Shown here piece by piece: positions 1 through 8,981 of a DNA stretch of 64,000 nucleotides. Each line of letters opens with the position of its first letter. Position 1 is the stretch's first letter. Source of the stretch: an uncultured Bacteroidales bacterium (lineage in GTDB: Bacteria > Bacteroidota > Bacteroidia > Bacteroidales > Paludibacteraceae); assembly GCA_903911085.1 (NCBI GenBank), contig CAIWCC010000230.1:1-64000 (forward strand), read 5' to 3'. Below the pieces are notes generated by a model, which had not been told where the DNA came from, searched no databases, and worked only from the letters and a program-made list of their open reading frames with translations. The position numbers were made by a program, and so were the translations under genes.

Positions 1-240
1 AATCATTATCCAATACACAAATTCGGACATCCAAACCACTGCAACTGAACTTGGATTGATAATGGCTGTATAATAAACGTAACTGATATAGAAAAACAAT
101 GTTACGAATTCCATAAAAAATGCTGTTCTGGTGTTTCCAGTGCCTGATACACCATTAAAAATTATAAAACTTATCGCAAAAAGTAGGTTTGCAATTGACA
201 CTATTCTCATTACTGGAATACTGGCCAAAATAAGTCCTTC
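1..240 (-). pseudogene. MATE-family efflux transporter, C-terminal fragment (5' end lost)
   Basis: This stretch is absent from the ORF track because it has no start and runs off the left edge. Read on the minus strand from 240 it gives 80 open codons beginning EGLILASIPVMRIVSIAN and continuing through NGVSGTGNTRTAF and SEFVYWIMI. The small-residue-rich GTGNTRTA stretch between hydrophobic helices resembles the last transmembrane helices of MATE (NorM-like) multidrug/cation antiporters in Bacteroidota. In-frame stops lie just upstream (about 275-285), where the frame enters the IS3 remnant. The intact gene was therefore interrupted, and its 5' part was lost or moved. The family call rests on motif memory only. 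Confidence 0.65.
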
Positions 241-544
241 ATGTTTTGGATTCCCTAAAAATAGTTTGCCAATTTACCAACTTCATTAATCGCCGAACTC
301 GCTTTACAATAACTGGATACCCTACAATTTGGAGCAAGGCGGTTAAAAGCAAAGCACCGTAGAATGGTACCGACATAAATTGTTCGTCAAGAAAACGCAT
401 AATCTCCAAATTCTGTTCTGATTCGCCAACCGGAACATAATAAAAACTACTCCTTGGAATTGAAAGTAACTCGATTTGGGTTGAGATCTTCAAGGTATTG
501 TGATCGCTATCAACCATACTTTTACGTTTAGGAAAACCTCTCAA
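241..544 (-). pseudogene. IS3-family transposase orfB, truncated N-terminal part
   Basis: About 100 codons remain of an orfB that normally has roughly 280. The visible part (LKISTQIELLSIPRSSFYY, then GESEQNLEIMRFLDEQF and TALLQ..GYPV..KRVRRLMKLV) is the helix-turn-helix/HTH_21 region that precedes the integrase core in IS3 transposases. The DDE catalytic domain is missing. The reading ends at a TGA where the MATE fragment begins, so the element was cut by deletion. The stretch FYGALLLTALLQIVGYPVIV looks degenerate compared with the usual FYGxRRMTxxL pattern. The fragment is non-functional. Confidence 0.75.
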
Positions 545-819
545 CGCATTTCTTTTTTTAAAAATTCGTTCTCAACTTTTAATTGACCGATTTGAGTATA
601 TAGAATTTGAGTGTCGACATCACTTTCTTTATCCTGGGAACTCTCCGAACTGAAAACTTTCCCAAAATTCTTCATCGCAAGACCACGCCAGATTGAAATT
701 TGAGTTGGTGTAAGTTCATACTTTTTGGCTAAACTCTCTAAGGTTTCTCGTTCTTTTAATGACTCTAAAACCACTTTTGATTTGAATTCTTTACTGAATT
801 TTCTCCTTGATGTTGATAT
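541..819 (-). pseudogene. IS3-family transposase orfA, start codon lost
   Basis: OrfA is the DNA-binding partner of IS3 transposases (HTH_Tnp_1). The ORF track starts it at an internal GTG, but the frame continues 15 codons upstream as STSRRKFSKEFKSK, the normal start of this family. The codon where the initiator ATG would be expected is ATA (819-817), preceded in frame by a TAA, so the start appears to have been mutated. LESLAKKYELTPTQISIW is the HTH, and the C-terminus (IGQLKVENEFLKKEMR) is the usual leucine-zipper-like coiled coil. It overlaps orfB by 4 bp, as in IS3 elements that use frameshifting. Confidence 0.75.
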
Positions 820-861
820 GATTTTTTTGTTTAAAGATAATACTTTTTTTTATCTTAACTT

Positions 862-886
862 CATGTCCAAGATTTGGGGAGTATCA
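862..886 (-). repeat. Putative terminal inverted repeat of the IS3 remnant
   Basis: Read toward the transposase the sequence is TGATACTCCCCAAATCTTGGACA. It starts with TGA, has a C-run, and contains AAATxTTGGACA, which is how many IS3-group ends look. It lies about 45 bp upstream of the orfA coding start, where such an end belongs. The matching right end is missing. Confidence 0.55.
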
Positions 887-1012
887 TAATTTTTGACGTT
901 TCCCAGAATCCAACGAATTATTTGTAAATTTTAATTCGATGGTTTGTAAAAAAAGCTCCAAACAAATGCAAATTGCATTTGTTCGAGCTTCATAAAATAA
1001 TAAAATTGTTAA

Positions 1013-3373
1013 CTAAAGCAATACCACCTTTTTTACCGAATTTTGAATGCGAACCAAATAAATTCCTTTATTTGCCAAAGCAATGCTTACTAATTCAGAA
1101 CCATTGCTATTCAATGATTTAATTACAGCCCCTTTTGTATCAATAATTGAAATGATTGTAGTCTCTTTTATAGTTGATAAATCAATCATGATTTGACCGT
1201 TTAGACTGTATATTTTAGCAGAAGTTTCATTTGGTTTTGATATAGAGGTTATATATCTATCAAACTCATAAGCACCCATATCAGGTTTAAACTCACTGCG
1301 TGCATTTCCAACTCTATCAGTAGTAACACTTGCTAGTACTTTTCCAGTATTATTTGCAGTAGAAAAAACATCTGTGATGGTTAAATCGCTTACACCTGTA
1401 AACTTAGGATCACCTGTTACCGAGTTTTGCTCATTGGTTGTAGCTAACATAGCAGCTTTAAAACTAGCTAAAGTTGGATATATGGCTTTTGCAGGATCAA
1501 AAACAAACATTGATGCAGATTCAGGATAATACAGATTATTATCTGATGTAGCATCAATCCTTGATGTAGATAATAACGAAGAGTATACAACGAAATTATT
1601 AGTTCCGCCTGTACTTACATTTGTACCACCACCTGTGGAATTGTTTACAAATATATTATTCACTAAGTTCACAGTGATTAAGTCGGAACCACCTCCGTTC
1701 AGCTCCAAAGCAGCTGTTTTAGTGCCACCAGCAGGAGTAATCTGTGCTAAATTTACAGAATTATTCCAAACAGAATATGCTGGAGTATAAGTTGTTCCAC
1801 CCGCTTTTAAAGTGATTCCGGTACTTGTACCACCGGTATTGACAGTTGCACTCTCAGCTTTTAGATTGGTAACCACATTGTTGTAAATCTTTACCACATC
1901 TGCAATAACATTTATACCTATTACAGTTGCATTTGCTGATACTGTACCTGTACCGGCATTTGTAACATTTTTAATCACATTGTTATAACATTCGATAGTA
2001 CCATAATTACGGTAATAGGTTCCTTGAATGGCAGTTACTGCTGCATTCATTGCAACTGTACTCCCTGATCCATCCAATGTATTGTTGTAAATTTTGGTGT
2101 CTTTGCAATAGCCAATGCCAATACCGCCTTGCTCTGTGCCAAAGTTGCCGGTAATGACGTTATTGTAAATTTCATTGTTTGAGTCCCATACCAATGGAGC
2201 TGTGGATGGTTGTGTAGCATTGATACATACACCTCCAGCTACATTGGAGATAATATTGTCGTGAATTTTATTGAAATTGTTTGCTCCTGCAGCTATTTGT
2301 CCTACCATACCATCGCGTGCCAAAATCATAACACCAGCTCCACGATTATTTGAAACCAAATTGCCCATGTCAATTTTACAGTTTTTTACTTCGTTGGACC
2401 AACAGCCATCGTCGTAAACGGCAACAAATAGAATACCATACTCGAAACGGTTTCCTCCACCAGTTCCAGCGGTAACACCGTTAGCTATAAACTCAATACT
2501 ATCTACCGTCATATAATCTACTCCATACCCACCAAAGCAAGCATCGCTTGTACCTGAAGTATTTGTTGTAGTTACTTTAGGTCTGACACCTGCTATACCT
2601 TTTCCTTTAAAAACGATTGGATTAAGTGCAGTACCCGTTTGACGCACTAAATTGGAAGTGGTACCAAAACCACCACCGGTTGTTGCTGAATTTCCAACAT
2701 AATTAGCATCTTCCAAAATAAAAGTCACACCACCTGTTCCGAGTACATCTGGTTGAACACCAGCACAATTAAATGCTTTTACAGCATCGTTTAAAGTTGC
2801 ATAATCACCTCCAGCTTTAATGGTTTTTGTTCCAGTCATATTGGCGGATACCTTTGCCGTTTTGTTACTGGTAGGAGCAGCAGGTACAGTATTGTTAACC
2901 ACCCCGCTAACTGTAACATTAGCATTACTACAATTAACATCTAAAACAGCACCAAGAGTGGCTGTGGGTTTAATATTCACTACTACCCAAAGTGTTTGAG
3001 CAGAAGTGGCAGATGTGAATGTGTATCCGCCTGAAATAGTAACCGAAGCTCCCGGATTATCCACTGCTGTCCCAAACCTATTGTTGAGATCAAGAAACGA
3101 AGCACGAAGCACTGTAATTTTTGAAATTTCAGCTGAACCGGTGATATCAAAAGTGAAGCTGTTAATTATATCACCAGCAGTAACACCATTTGGAGTAACT
3201 GTAAGTTTAAGTAACATTTGATTCTTTGTACCCAAACCGTAACCTTGCAAATCGATTAAATCAGTTTGGCTTTGTACAACACCATACGCAGCAGATGCCT
3301 GTTGGGCAAATCCCAGCATTAGAACTAGGGCACATAAGCCCATTAATTTTGAGAAAGTAGTTTTTGTTTTCAT
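1013..3373 (-). CDS. Secreted right-handed beta-helix surface protein with T9SS sorting domain
   Basis: This 786-residue protein starts with a signal peptide (MKTKTTFSKL...QASA, about 1-28). Residues of about 30-175 form a beta-sandwich of the type often seen at the N-terminus of Bacteroidota BNR/sialidase-like proteins. Residues of about 180-700 hold an Asn/Gly/Thr-rich region with repeated short strands (YNNTLDGSG, NNVIKNV, YNNVVTNL) typical of parallel beta-helices. The end (KIYSLNGQIMIDLS ... NKGIYLVRIQNS) is a type-A T9SS C-terminal domain, so the product should be surface-anchored or released. No catalytic motif was recognised; it may be a lyase-like enzyme, a glycan binder or an adhesin. 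It carries the locus operator (3511-3525) although it faces outward from the PUL, so it is probably part of the regulon. A related outward-facing beta-helix gene begins at 62119. Confidence 0.8.
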   Translation of the reverse strand: MKTKTTFSKLMGLCALVLMLGFAQQASAAYGVVQSQTDLIDLQGYGLGTKNQMLLKLTVTPNGVTAGDIINSFTFDITGSAEISKITVLRASFLDLNNRFGTAVDNPGASVTISGGYTFTSATSAQTLWVVVNIKPTATLGAVLDVNCSNANVTVSGVVNNTVPAAPTSNKTAKVSANMTGTKTIKAGGDYATLNDAVKAFNCAGVQPDVLGTGGVTFILEDANYVGNSATTGGGFGTTSNLVRQTGTALNPIVFKGKGIAGVRPKVTTTNTSGTSDACFGGYGVDYMTVDSIEFIANGVTAGTGGGNRFEYGILFVAVYDDGCWSNEVKNCKIDMGNLVSNNRGAGVMILARDGMVGQIAAGANNFNKIHDNIISNVAGGVCINATQPSTAPLVWDSNNEIYNNVITGNFGTEQGGIGIGYCKDTKIYNNTLDGSGSTVAMNAAVTAIQGTYYRNYGTIECYNNVIKNVTNAGTGTVSANATVIGINVIADVVKIYNNVVTNLKAESATVNTGGTSTGITLKAGGTTYTPAYSVWNNSVNLAQITPAGGTKTAALELNGGGSDLITVNLVNNIFVNNSTGGGTNVSTGGTNNFVVYSSLLSTSRIDATSDNNLYYPESASMFVFDPAKAIYPTLASFKAAMLATTNEQNSVTGDPKFTGVSDLTITDVFSTANNTGKVLASVTTDRVGNARSEFKPDMGAYEFDRYITSISKPNETSAKIYSLNGQIMIDLSTIKETTIISIIDTKGAVIKSLNSNGSELVSIALANKGIYLVRIQNSVKKVVLL

Positions 3374-3460
3374 TGGTAAAATATTTATTAGTTATTGATT
3401 AAATTTAAGTGGTTTGAAAGTAACTATTTGAAAATGAATTTTGTGCCTGTATTTTTGAGG

Positions 3461-3468
3461 TAAAATTA
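3461..3468 (-). promoter_or_regulatory. -7 box of the 1013-3373 gene
   Basis: The minus strand reads TAATTTTA, a near match to the Bacteroidota consensus TAnnTTTG. It begins exactly 42 bp after the operator at 3511-3525, the spacing seen at six other promoters here. Confidence 0.5.
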
Positions 3469-3510
3469 CTACTTGTATCTTTATAAAAAGCATATTTTTA
3501 TATCAAAAGT

Positions 3511-3525
3511 TGATACTTTATCGAC
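3511..3525 (-). promoter_or_regulatory. Locus operator copy 1 (GTCGATAAAGTATCA)
   Basis: The minus strand reads GTCGATAAAGTATCA followed by N6-GATATAAAAATATG. It matches the 15-mer found upstream of eight other genes in this window, with the secondary GATA..TAT half-sites one helical turn further on. Confidence 0.75.
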
Positions 3526-3574
3526 ATAGTAACAACCTATATTTAAGGTTAGAACTTATAAACATCGAAGACTT

Positions 3575-3643
3575 TAAAACGTTTCTTTTGGAAATGTAGC
3601 TTCGAAATTGTTAGTCTACTTCTTTCTTCAAAGAAACGTTTTA
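3575..3643. terminator. Long inverted repeat at the left PUL edge
   Basis: TAAAACGTTTCTTT (3575-3588) and AAAGAAACGTTTTA (3630-3643) are perfect inverted copies separated by 41 nt. The arms extend imperfectly outward. The structure lies downstream of the 3676-6921 gene and upstream of the outward-facing operator, so it may act as a terminator or insulator. The long loop makes a simple intrinsic terminator uncertain. Confidence 0.5.
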
Positions 3644-3670
3644 GTGTCTCGGATACTCGACGTCTAAAAG
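3642..3670 (-). repeat. Boundary repeat, left copy
   Basis: The minus strand reads CTTTTAGacGTCGAGTATCCGAGACACTA, immediately after the stop of the 3676-6921 gene. The same element, CTTTTAGtaGTCGAGTATtCCGAGACACTA, follows the GH94 stop at 61752-61781 on the plus strand. The two copies therefore flank the gene cluster in inverted orientation. Confidence 0.7.
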
Positions 3671-3675
3671 TGTTT

Positions 3676-6600
3676 TTACAAATTTGAAATTTTTACGGTA
3701 TATGTTTCTGAAGCCGATTTTACTACACAAAGTAATAATCCTTTGGGAAGTGATGCGCTGCTAATTTTTTGATTACCAGTTACTTTTCCGGCCTTGTAAA
3801 CCAATACTCCGGTTTGTGTGTAAATGGAAACCTGAACTGGTGTTGAAATGTCGGAATTTTCAACCACTAAATCTTGTCCATTGCTTAAAAAAGTTGGATA
3901 CACTTGACTAGAAGATGATTTCGTAATTTCTGCTACTCCTGAATTTACATCTTCGGCAATTTCTACACTGGAAATAATGGCAGTAGAACCACTTGTAATT
4001 TTTAATCGTATGGCTTGCAACATGCTTGGTGTAGCATCGAAAGTAAACCATTCGGTGGTTTTAACTTTACTTGTAAATACCGGACTTGCAATCAATGTTG
4101 AGCCGCTGTAAATAGCAAACACGCCTGATCCGGAAGCTGAATAGTTGATTCTGACACGATATTTTGCTGTTTTATTCACATTGAAATGGTACGAAATCCA
4201 AGTGTTTAAAGTTGAAAGAGCAGCAGCAGTATTTGAACGCGAAGTATTCATAAAATCAATTGCCGATTTATTACACAAGCGCCATTGATTTCCAGGAATA
4301 ACTGTTAGCGTGGTTGTAGTAACCGTAAAACCAGTTGTAATTGCAGGGCGAGGCTGATTGTACAACTGTACTATGCCATCGTATTTTTTATTAGTTACGG
4401 TAGGATGTTGGCAAAATCCCCAGCGTTCATCGCCACCTAAGCAGAAATAAGAAAATGCATTTCCACCCGCTTTGTACCATTCGTTTTGGTGTTCGATAAT
4501 TTCCAACCCGATGCGGTCGTCGAGCATAGCAGCGGGCGAAACTACTTCCATACCTGCGCCACCAAGTACGTCGCCAAATGACGGACCACCTTCGTAAACC
4601 ACGCGGCGCAAACCATAAGCCGATGTGAAATAAGCTGCATATTCCTGACTTTCGTACGTCCAAGCTATTGGATCCATGCCACAACCTCCCCAAACATTAT
4701 CGATGGTTGCACCTGCACACGGATTAAAGTAGGCAGAACATCCACCACCCCATACGTAGTAGTCGAGTGGTTGGGTATAATTTTTTTCGTACCAAAACAG
4801 ACGTGTTGAGCCTGTATTATTACCATTTCCATACATATCCAAGCCAGCTTTCATCCATTCCAAAAGTGGTCGAACTCTAGTCATCATTTCGCTATCGCCA
4901 AATACCTGACGGAAAATGGTACTTATTTCTACCGTTCTTTTTACGTAATATTCGTTTTGTCCTGGTAATCCCAATGCTTTGCCCACCGAGTCGGCATAAG
5001 CCGTTTGACTGAATGGTCCGGCTGTATTCCAAATTTCATTACTATACTCTACCATCAGTTTGAGCGAAGGGTCGAGTGGTGGATATTTGGGGTTAGCTTG
5101 CGGGCTGGTATAAGGATTCACACCGTCGCTACCAAATTTGAATAATTGTGCCAACTTGGTAATGTAATCATCATTTACTTTTGCCGGAACGCATATCCAA
5201 AGGTCTTTTTTTGTTTGGTTGGCTAGGAGAGCCAAATACTCCCAAGCTCCACCGTTTATTTTTTTTGTATTGACTATTTTACGTTGAGCACGTTGACCTA
5301 TAATGTTTCTTTCAGCCCAAACTACTTGATTGTTTCCGTTGGTAGATGTAAAATCCATCGCGCGGAGGAAGTTGAACTTTGATAATATTTTCAAAGTCTC
5401 GCGATGAAAAACCTCAGTAGTGTCGTGCGATTCATTAGCACCAGGATAGATTGGGCGATAAATTTTGAAGTTTCTCATACCTACTCCACCTGTATTTCTT
5501 ACTCTGGCTGTAAGATTCATTTTCCCACTATTGGTAACATCCACGTAATAAGAAGTTTCGTTACGTACAGGGTCGTACGTTCTACTTCCAGTTACTTCTG
5601 TTCCATTGGATAAGGTGATAGTCCCAATGTTCCCTTTGAATATAATTCGATATCTTCCATGCTGATTTGATATATTTTCGCCCACAATCAAGTCGCAGTT
5701 ATCGTTGGCAGGCCAGTCGTCTACGGTAGTTAAAAATCCAGTGCCAAGATATTCATCTCTACTATTTACCACACAATTGGCATATAGAAAAACAGGTTCC
5801 CAGTCGGCTTGACTGCTTAAGCCAATTCCCATATAGTTTTTTGTTTCGTCGTTGGTTAATTCTTGTACTAATGTTGATACATTTATTGCATCACTTATCG
5901 TTGAAAAGTTACCAACAGCATCAAACGCTTTTATAGTAATGCTATATGAAGTGTTTGGCAATAAGCCCACAATTATTCTATTTGGTACAATCGATGTTCC
6001 TTTAGATATGCTATTGGCAAAAATTTCATAATGGTCAATGCCCACATTATCAGTAGAAGCAGTCCACGAAAGTAAAAATGCATTGGTACCAATACCCGAA
6101 GCTATAAGTGCAGTGGGTGGTGTTGGATTTTGCAAATCGCCCAATGTTGTGGTTACTGCAAGTGGGGCGCTGGCATCGGATACATTTCCCGAAGCATCTT
6201 TTGCAGTAACAGTCATTTTATATAATGTCTCGGGTGTTAAGTTCTTTAGATCCATTGTAGTAATGGCGGTTGTTCCTTTCGAAACTCCATTTGCAAACAC
6301 TTCGTACAAACTAACACCTTTGTTATCGGTGGATGCTGTCCAGGTGAGTGTAAATGAGCTTTGTTTTAAATTAGTTGCTGCTAAATTGATGGGAATGGAC
6401 GGTTTTTCGGTGTCGGGTACAACTTGGGTGAATTGTAATTTATCCACGTTTGGACCACCCGCTGTAGTATTCGCCGTAACTCGAAGGGTATTGCTCCCCG
6501 CATTAAGCACTATAGCCGGAAATACGATGGTTCCCCAAGTGTCCCAAGTGCCTGTTGGAGCAAAGTTGCCTGTACTTGCTACAATACCATTGATGGTCAA

Positions 6601-6921
6601 TTCGCAGGGACGATTGGTTGATCCGCCATTGCCATAAGTAACTATTAATTCGTAAGTTCCTGCTGTGGTAACAGTCACATTATTCAATTCGAACCATGTA
6701 CCATTTGCGCCCATATCTACAAAGCCAGTACCCGAAAAACCAAGTTTATCAGTGGCGATAACGCAACCGCTTGTTCCAGTAAATGTTTCACATTCAAAAG
6801 ATTGAGCAAACAATAAAGTTGAAAAAGAAGAAAGGAAGAAGGTGATTCCTATTAATAATAAACCTTTGCATTTAAAATTAAACGAATGGCTTTTTGTTGG
6901 GGTGAGAAGTTGTTTTTTCAT
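3676..6921 (-). CDS. Secreted modular GH-A-like enzyme (CBM6/35, FN3 x2, catalytic, T9SS), paralog 1
   Basis: The protein has 1081 residues. Residues 1-40 are a signal peptide ending LLFAQ. Residues 41-168 are a CBM6/CBM35-like beta-sandwich (GTGFVDMG...GTWFE, AGTYEL, GPNVDKLQF). About 170-350 holds two fibronectin type III domains with the repeated LTWTASTDN motif. About 360-860 is an uncharacterised catalytic-looking domain with LMVEYSNEIWN (about 630) and RRVVYEGGPSFGD (about 780). These look like the acid/base Glu and nucleophile Glu of a clan GH-A (beta/alpha)8 hydrolase. A further beta-sandwich and a type-A T9SS CTD follow. It is a close paralog of 9253-12456. The substrate is unknown, and I cannot place it in a numbered CAZy family. 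It has its own operator and -7 box upstream (6949-7013). Confidence 0.75.
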   Translation of the reverse strand: MKKQLLTPTKSHSFNFKCKGLLLIGITFFLSSFSTLLFAQSFECETFTGTSGCVIATDKLGFSGTGFVDMGANGTWFELNNVTVTTAGTYELIVTYGNGGSTNRPCELTINGIVASTGNFAPTGTWDTWGTIVFPAIVLNAGSNTLRVTANTTAGGPNVDKLQFTQVVPDTEKPSIPINLAATNLKQSSFTLTWTASTDNKGVSLYEVFANGVSKGTTAITTMDLKNLTPETLYKMTVTAKDASGNVSDASAPLAVTTTLGDLQNPTPPTALIASGIGTNAFLLSWTASTDNVGIDHYEIFANSISKGTSIVPNRIIVGLLPNTSYSITIKAFDAVGNFSTISDAINVSTLVQELTNDETKNYMGIGLSSQADWEPVFLYANCVVNSRDEYLGTGFLTTVDDWPANDNCDLIVGENISNQHGRYRIIFKGNIGTITLSNGTEVTGSRTYDPVRNETSYYVDVTNSGKMNLTARVRNTGGVGMRNFKIYRPIYPGANESHDTTEVFHRETLKILSKFNFLRAMDFTSTNGNNQVVWAERNIIGQRAQRKIVNTKKINGGAWEYLALLANQTKKDLWICVPAKVNDDYITKLAQLFKFGSDGVNPYTSPQANPKYPPLDPSLKLMVEYSNEIWNTAGPFSQTAYADSVGKALGLPGQNEYYVKRTVEISTIFRQVFGDSEMMTRVRPLLEWMKAGLDMYGNGNNTGSTRLFWYEKNYTQPLDYYVWGGGCSAYFNPCAGATIDNVWGGCGMDPIAWTYESQEYAAYFTSAYGLRRVVYEGGPSFGDVLGGAGMEVVSPAAMLDDRIGLEIIEHQNEWYKAGGNAFSYFCLGGDERWGFCQHPTVTNKKYDGIVQLYNQPRPAITTGFTVTTTTLTVIPGNQWRLCNKSAIDFMNTSRSNTAAALSTLNTWISYHFNVNKTAKYRVRINYSASGSGVFAIYSGSTLIASPVFTSKVKTTEWFTFDATPSMLQAIRLKITSGSTAIISSVEIAEDVNSGVAEITKSSSSQVYPTFLSNGQDLVVENSDISTPVQVSIYTQTGVLVYKAGKVTGNQKISSASLPKGLLLCVVKSASETYTVKISNL

Positions 6922-6948
6922 TAGAGTATTATTAAATAATTTTCGCTA

Positions 6949-6956
6949 CAAATTTA
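6949..6956 (-). promoter_or_regulatory. -7 box of the 3676-6921 gene
   Basis: The minus strand reads TAAATTTG, a perfect TAnnTTTG, 42 bp after the operator at 6999-7013 and about 30 bp before the ATG. Confidence 0.75.
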
Positions 6957-6998
6957 GATAGTATTTGATTGCAAAAATGATATTTTAATATCTAATAA

Positions 6999-7013
6999 TG
7001 ATACTTTTTCGAC
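6999..7013 (-). promoter_or_regulatory. Locus operator copy 2 (GTCGAAAAAGTATCA)
   Basis: The minus strand reads GTCGAAAAAGTATCA-N6-GATATTAAAATATC. It is identical to the right-edge copy at 61862-61876. The secondary GATATTAAAATATC is itself an interrupted palindrome. Confidence 0.85.
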
Positions 7014-7046
7014 AAGGGTGATGGCTGGAGATGTACTACAATTAAA

Positions 7047-8921
7047 TTAATTTTTCAGCAATTTCTCAACAATGAAGCTTTTATCTTTATTGATTATCTT
7101 TACAAAATAAATCCCGGAATTCAAATTAGAAACATTAATGTTAGCAGTGGATGGCTGAATGATTCGAATGCTACGTCCGGCAATATCGGTAATCGAAAGG
7201 CTCGAAGTATTATTGACATCCCGAAGCGTGATAATATCGTTAGCCGGATTGGGGTAGAAAAATTGAGTTGAAACTGTAGAATTTGTGTTGTGCAGTCCCG
7301 AGAATGGTGCGTAATCCAATGCATGTGCGCCAATAATAAATTCATCAAATTCCACATTTCCCACCATATTCTCACCAGGGCTGAAATTAAAATATATTTT
7401 TTGAATCATCGAAGGCGTTGTGCTGGTAGTAATAAACCGTTGGCTGAAATCGAAAAATTTCCATTGCCAACTGTTGTCGCCCATCACATTGTAAGTACCT
7501 CCGCCCGTTCCTACATTTGCATAAGGTTCTCGATTTATATTTCCACTTACCCCAAACTGCACAGGCCCAAGCTGTAACAGAAAATTAGTGTTCGACTTTA
7601 CTTTTACAGCCATGTATGGATTGGATGTCATATCCACATAAAAACTGTCGGTAAGGGTTTTTGGCTCAAAATAAATGGCACTGAAGAATTTGTTAGCGCG
7701 ATTTTTGGTTACATTTATCTTCATGGTTCCTGCACTTTCGGTAAGGGCGTAATCCAGAGCATTTTCAATTTTATAATAGGAGCTCACATTCGAGGCATCG
7801 AAAAGGTCTTCGTAAGTTCCTACAATTGAGAGTGTCTCATTCAGCACCGAGCTGATGCATGTCATTGAATAGGAAGTTGTTAATGCCGTGGAACTGATTG
7901 TGAAAGTTGTGCGTTTCACCAATGCCGCATTTGCATTCATGGTAATGTCAACCATTTTTTTTTCGGCAGGTGCCAATGTGAAATTAGTGCTGGCAATGCT
8001 AAAATCACTGTTATTTTGAGTAATGGAAATTGGCATTTCTCCTGCGGTCAGGTTTTCGAAAAAGAATTGTTTAACGATGGTTTCGTTTTTAATATTCTTA
8101 CCAAAAGATACAAAGCTGGTTGCCGGAAGGTTTACCGAACCATAGCCGCAATTCAGTTTTGGGCTGTCGTAGGTATAAAGTTTGAAATTTTTAAAGGTCA
8201 ATCCAGGTTGGGTAGCGGTGTATTTTCCGCTGCTACCGGGAGCGCATCCCAGCCATATTTTCATATCGCGGGGTGTAAAATCGCACCCCAGCGTTGTTCC
8301 CCACACCTGATTGCCATCCACCGTAACCGTGTATTTTTTGGCCTTCCAGTCCACCTTTACTTTATACCATTTGGCGGCATTCCACACTACCGCCGAACCG
8401 TTGGGCTCATTCAAACATTGTGCATCCAAGCCATAATCAGCACCTTGAAACACTGCTTTGTCGCGGGTATCTTTTTCTTCGTTGTTGGCCGCCGTCTGAA
8501 TTTTGCATTTAAACAAGCCGTTATCGCCTCTGAAATGCACGTTCCAACGATAACAATTCTGCTTAAAATCATTAAAATACAGAATTGGTTCGTTGATGCC
8601 TCTTCCATCATACAGCGCGCACAAAGCAGGGTCGTAATCTATTGATGAAGGCGTTGAAAGTCCTTTTACTTCAAATTCGAGGTAACCTTCTTTAAACATA
8701 AAAGGTACGTCATACAAAATGTGATTTTGATTTTGAAACGAAGCTCCAGGTTGCCAACCTTCAGCGGTGAATGCAGCTGTAGCATCGGCTGTGCTCACAT
8801 CAATTACTCCTTTGGAAGTGCCATCGGTAAGTGGGTCTGAAATAACTAAGGTTTGCGTATTTGCTGCAAAACCAAACACTAAAAATAAAACTATTGTAAC
8901 GATTGCTGTACGATTTTCCAT
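7047..8921 (-). CDS. Secreted ConA-like / CBM multidomain protein with T9SS sorting domain
   Basis: The protein has 624 residues with an N-terminal signal peptide (about 1-22, ...GFAANTQ). Residues of about 25-245 look like a concanavalin A-like beta-sandwich, with LYFNDFKQNCYRWNVHF and WYKVKVDWKAKKYTVTVDG, the pattern of LamG or GH16-like folds. No GH16 ExDxxE motif was seen, so a binding role or a lyase-like function is possible. A short Ig/ASH-like domain follows (about 255-360). Next is a CBM-like domain (about 370-530) resembling the N-terminal module of the GH30-like protein at 15953. A T9SS CTD ends it (FFYPNPANDIITL ... NSGIYFVKIINKDKS). No operator lies upstream; it is probably cotranscribed with 9253-12456, although a relic sits in the 331-bp gap. 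Confidence 0.65.
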   Translation of the reverse strand: MENRTAIVTIVLFLVFGFAANTQTLVISDPLTDGTSKGVIDVSTADATAAFTAEGWQPGASFQNQNHILYDVPFMFKEGYLEFEVKGLSTPSSIDYDPALCALYDGRGINEPILYFNDFKQNCYRWNVHFRGDNGLFKCKIQTAANNEEKDTRDKAVFQGADYGLDAQCLNEPNGSAVVWNAAKWYKVKVDWKAKKYTVTVDGNQVWGTTLGCDFTPRDMKIWLGCAPGSSGKYTATQPGLTFKNFKLYTYDSPKLNCGYGSVNLPATSFVSFGKNIKNETIVKQFFFENLTAGEMPISITQNNSDFSIASTNFTLAPAEKKMVDITMNANAALVKRTTFTISSTALTTSYSMTCISSVLNETLSIVGTYEDLFDASNVSSYYKIENALDYALTESAGTMKINVTKNRANKFFSAIYFEPKTLTDSFYVDMTSNPYMAVKVKSNTNFLLQLGPVQFGVSGNINREPYANVGTGGGTYNVMGDNSWQWKFFDFSQRFITTSTTPSMIQKIYFNFSPGENMVGNVEFDEFIIGAHALDYAPFSGLHNTNSTVSTQFFYPNPANDIITLRDVNNTSSLSITDIAGRSIRIIQPSTANINVSNLNSGIYFVKIINKDKSFIVEKLLKN

Positions 8922-8981
8922 GGGTAATAAATTGATTTATAAGAATTTTAAAAAGAATAGATTCTACTACTTTTTTACAAT

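Noticed and set aside
881-887. GTATCAT near the IS end as an operator
   Set aside because: It belongs to the IS3 terminal repeat, lacks GTCGA and has no -7 box at 21 or 42 bp.
4427-4693. ORFs inside large genes on the other strand or frame (for example 4427-4693, 6038-6637, 8016-8645, 17872-18417, 58143-58838)
   Set aside because: They lie wholly within well-supported genes with signal peptides and family motifs, and show no recognisable motifs of their own; they are shadow frames.
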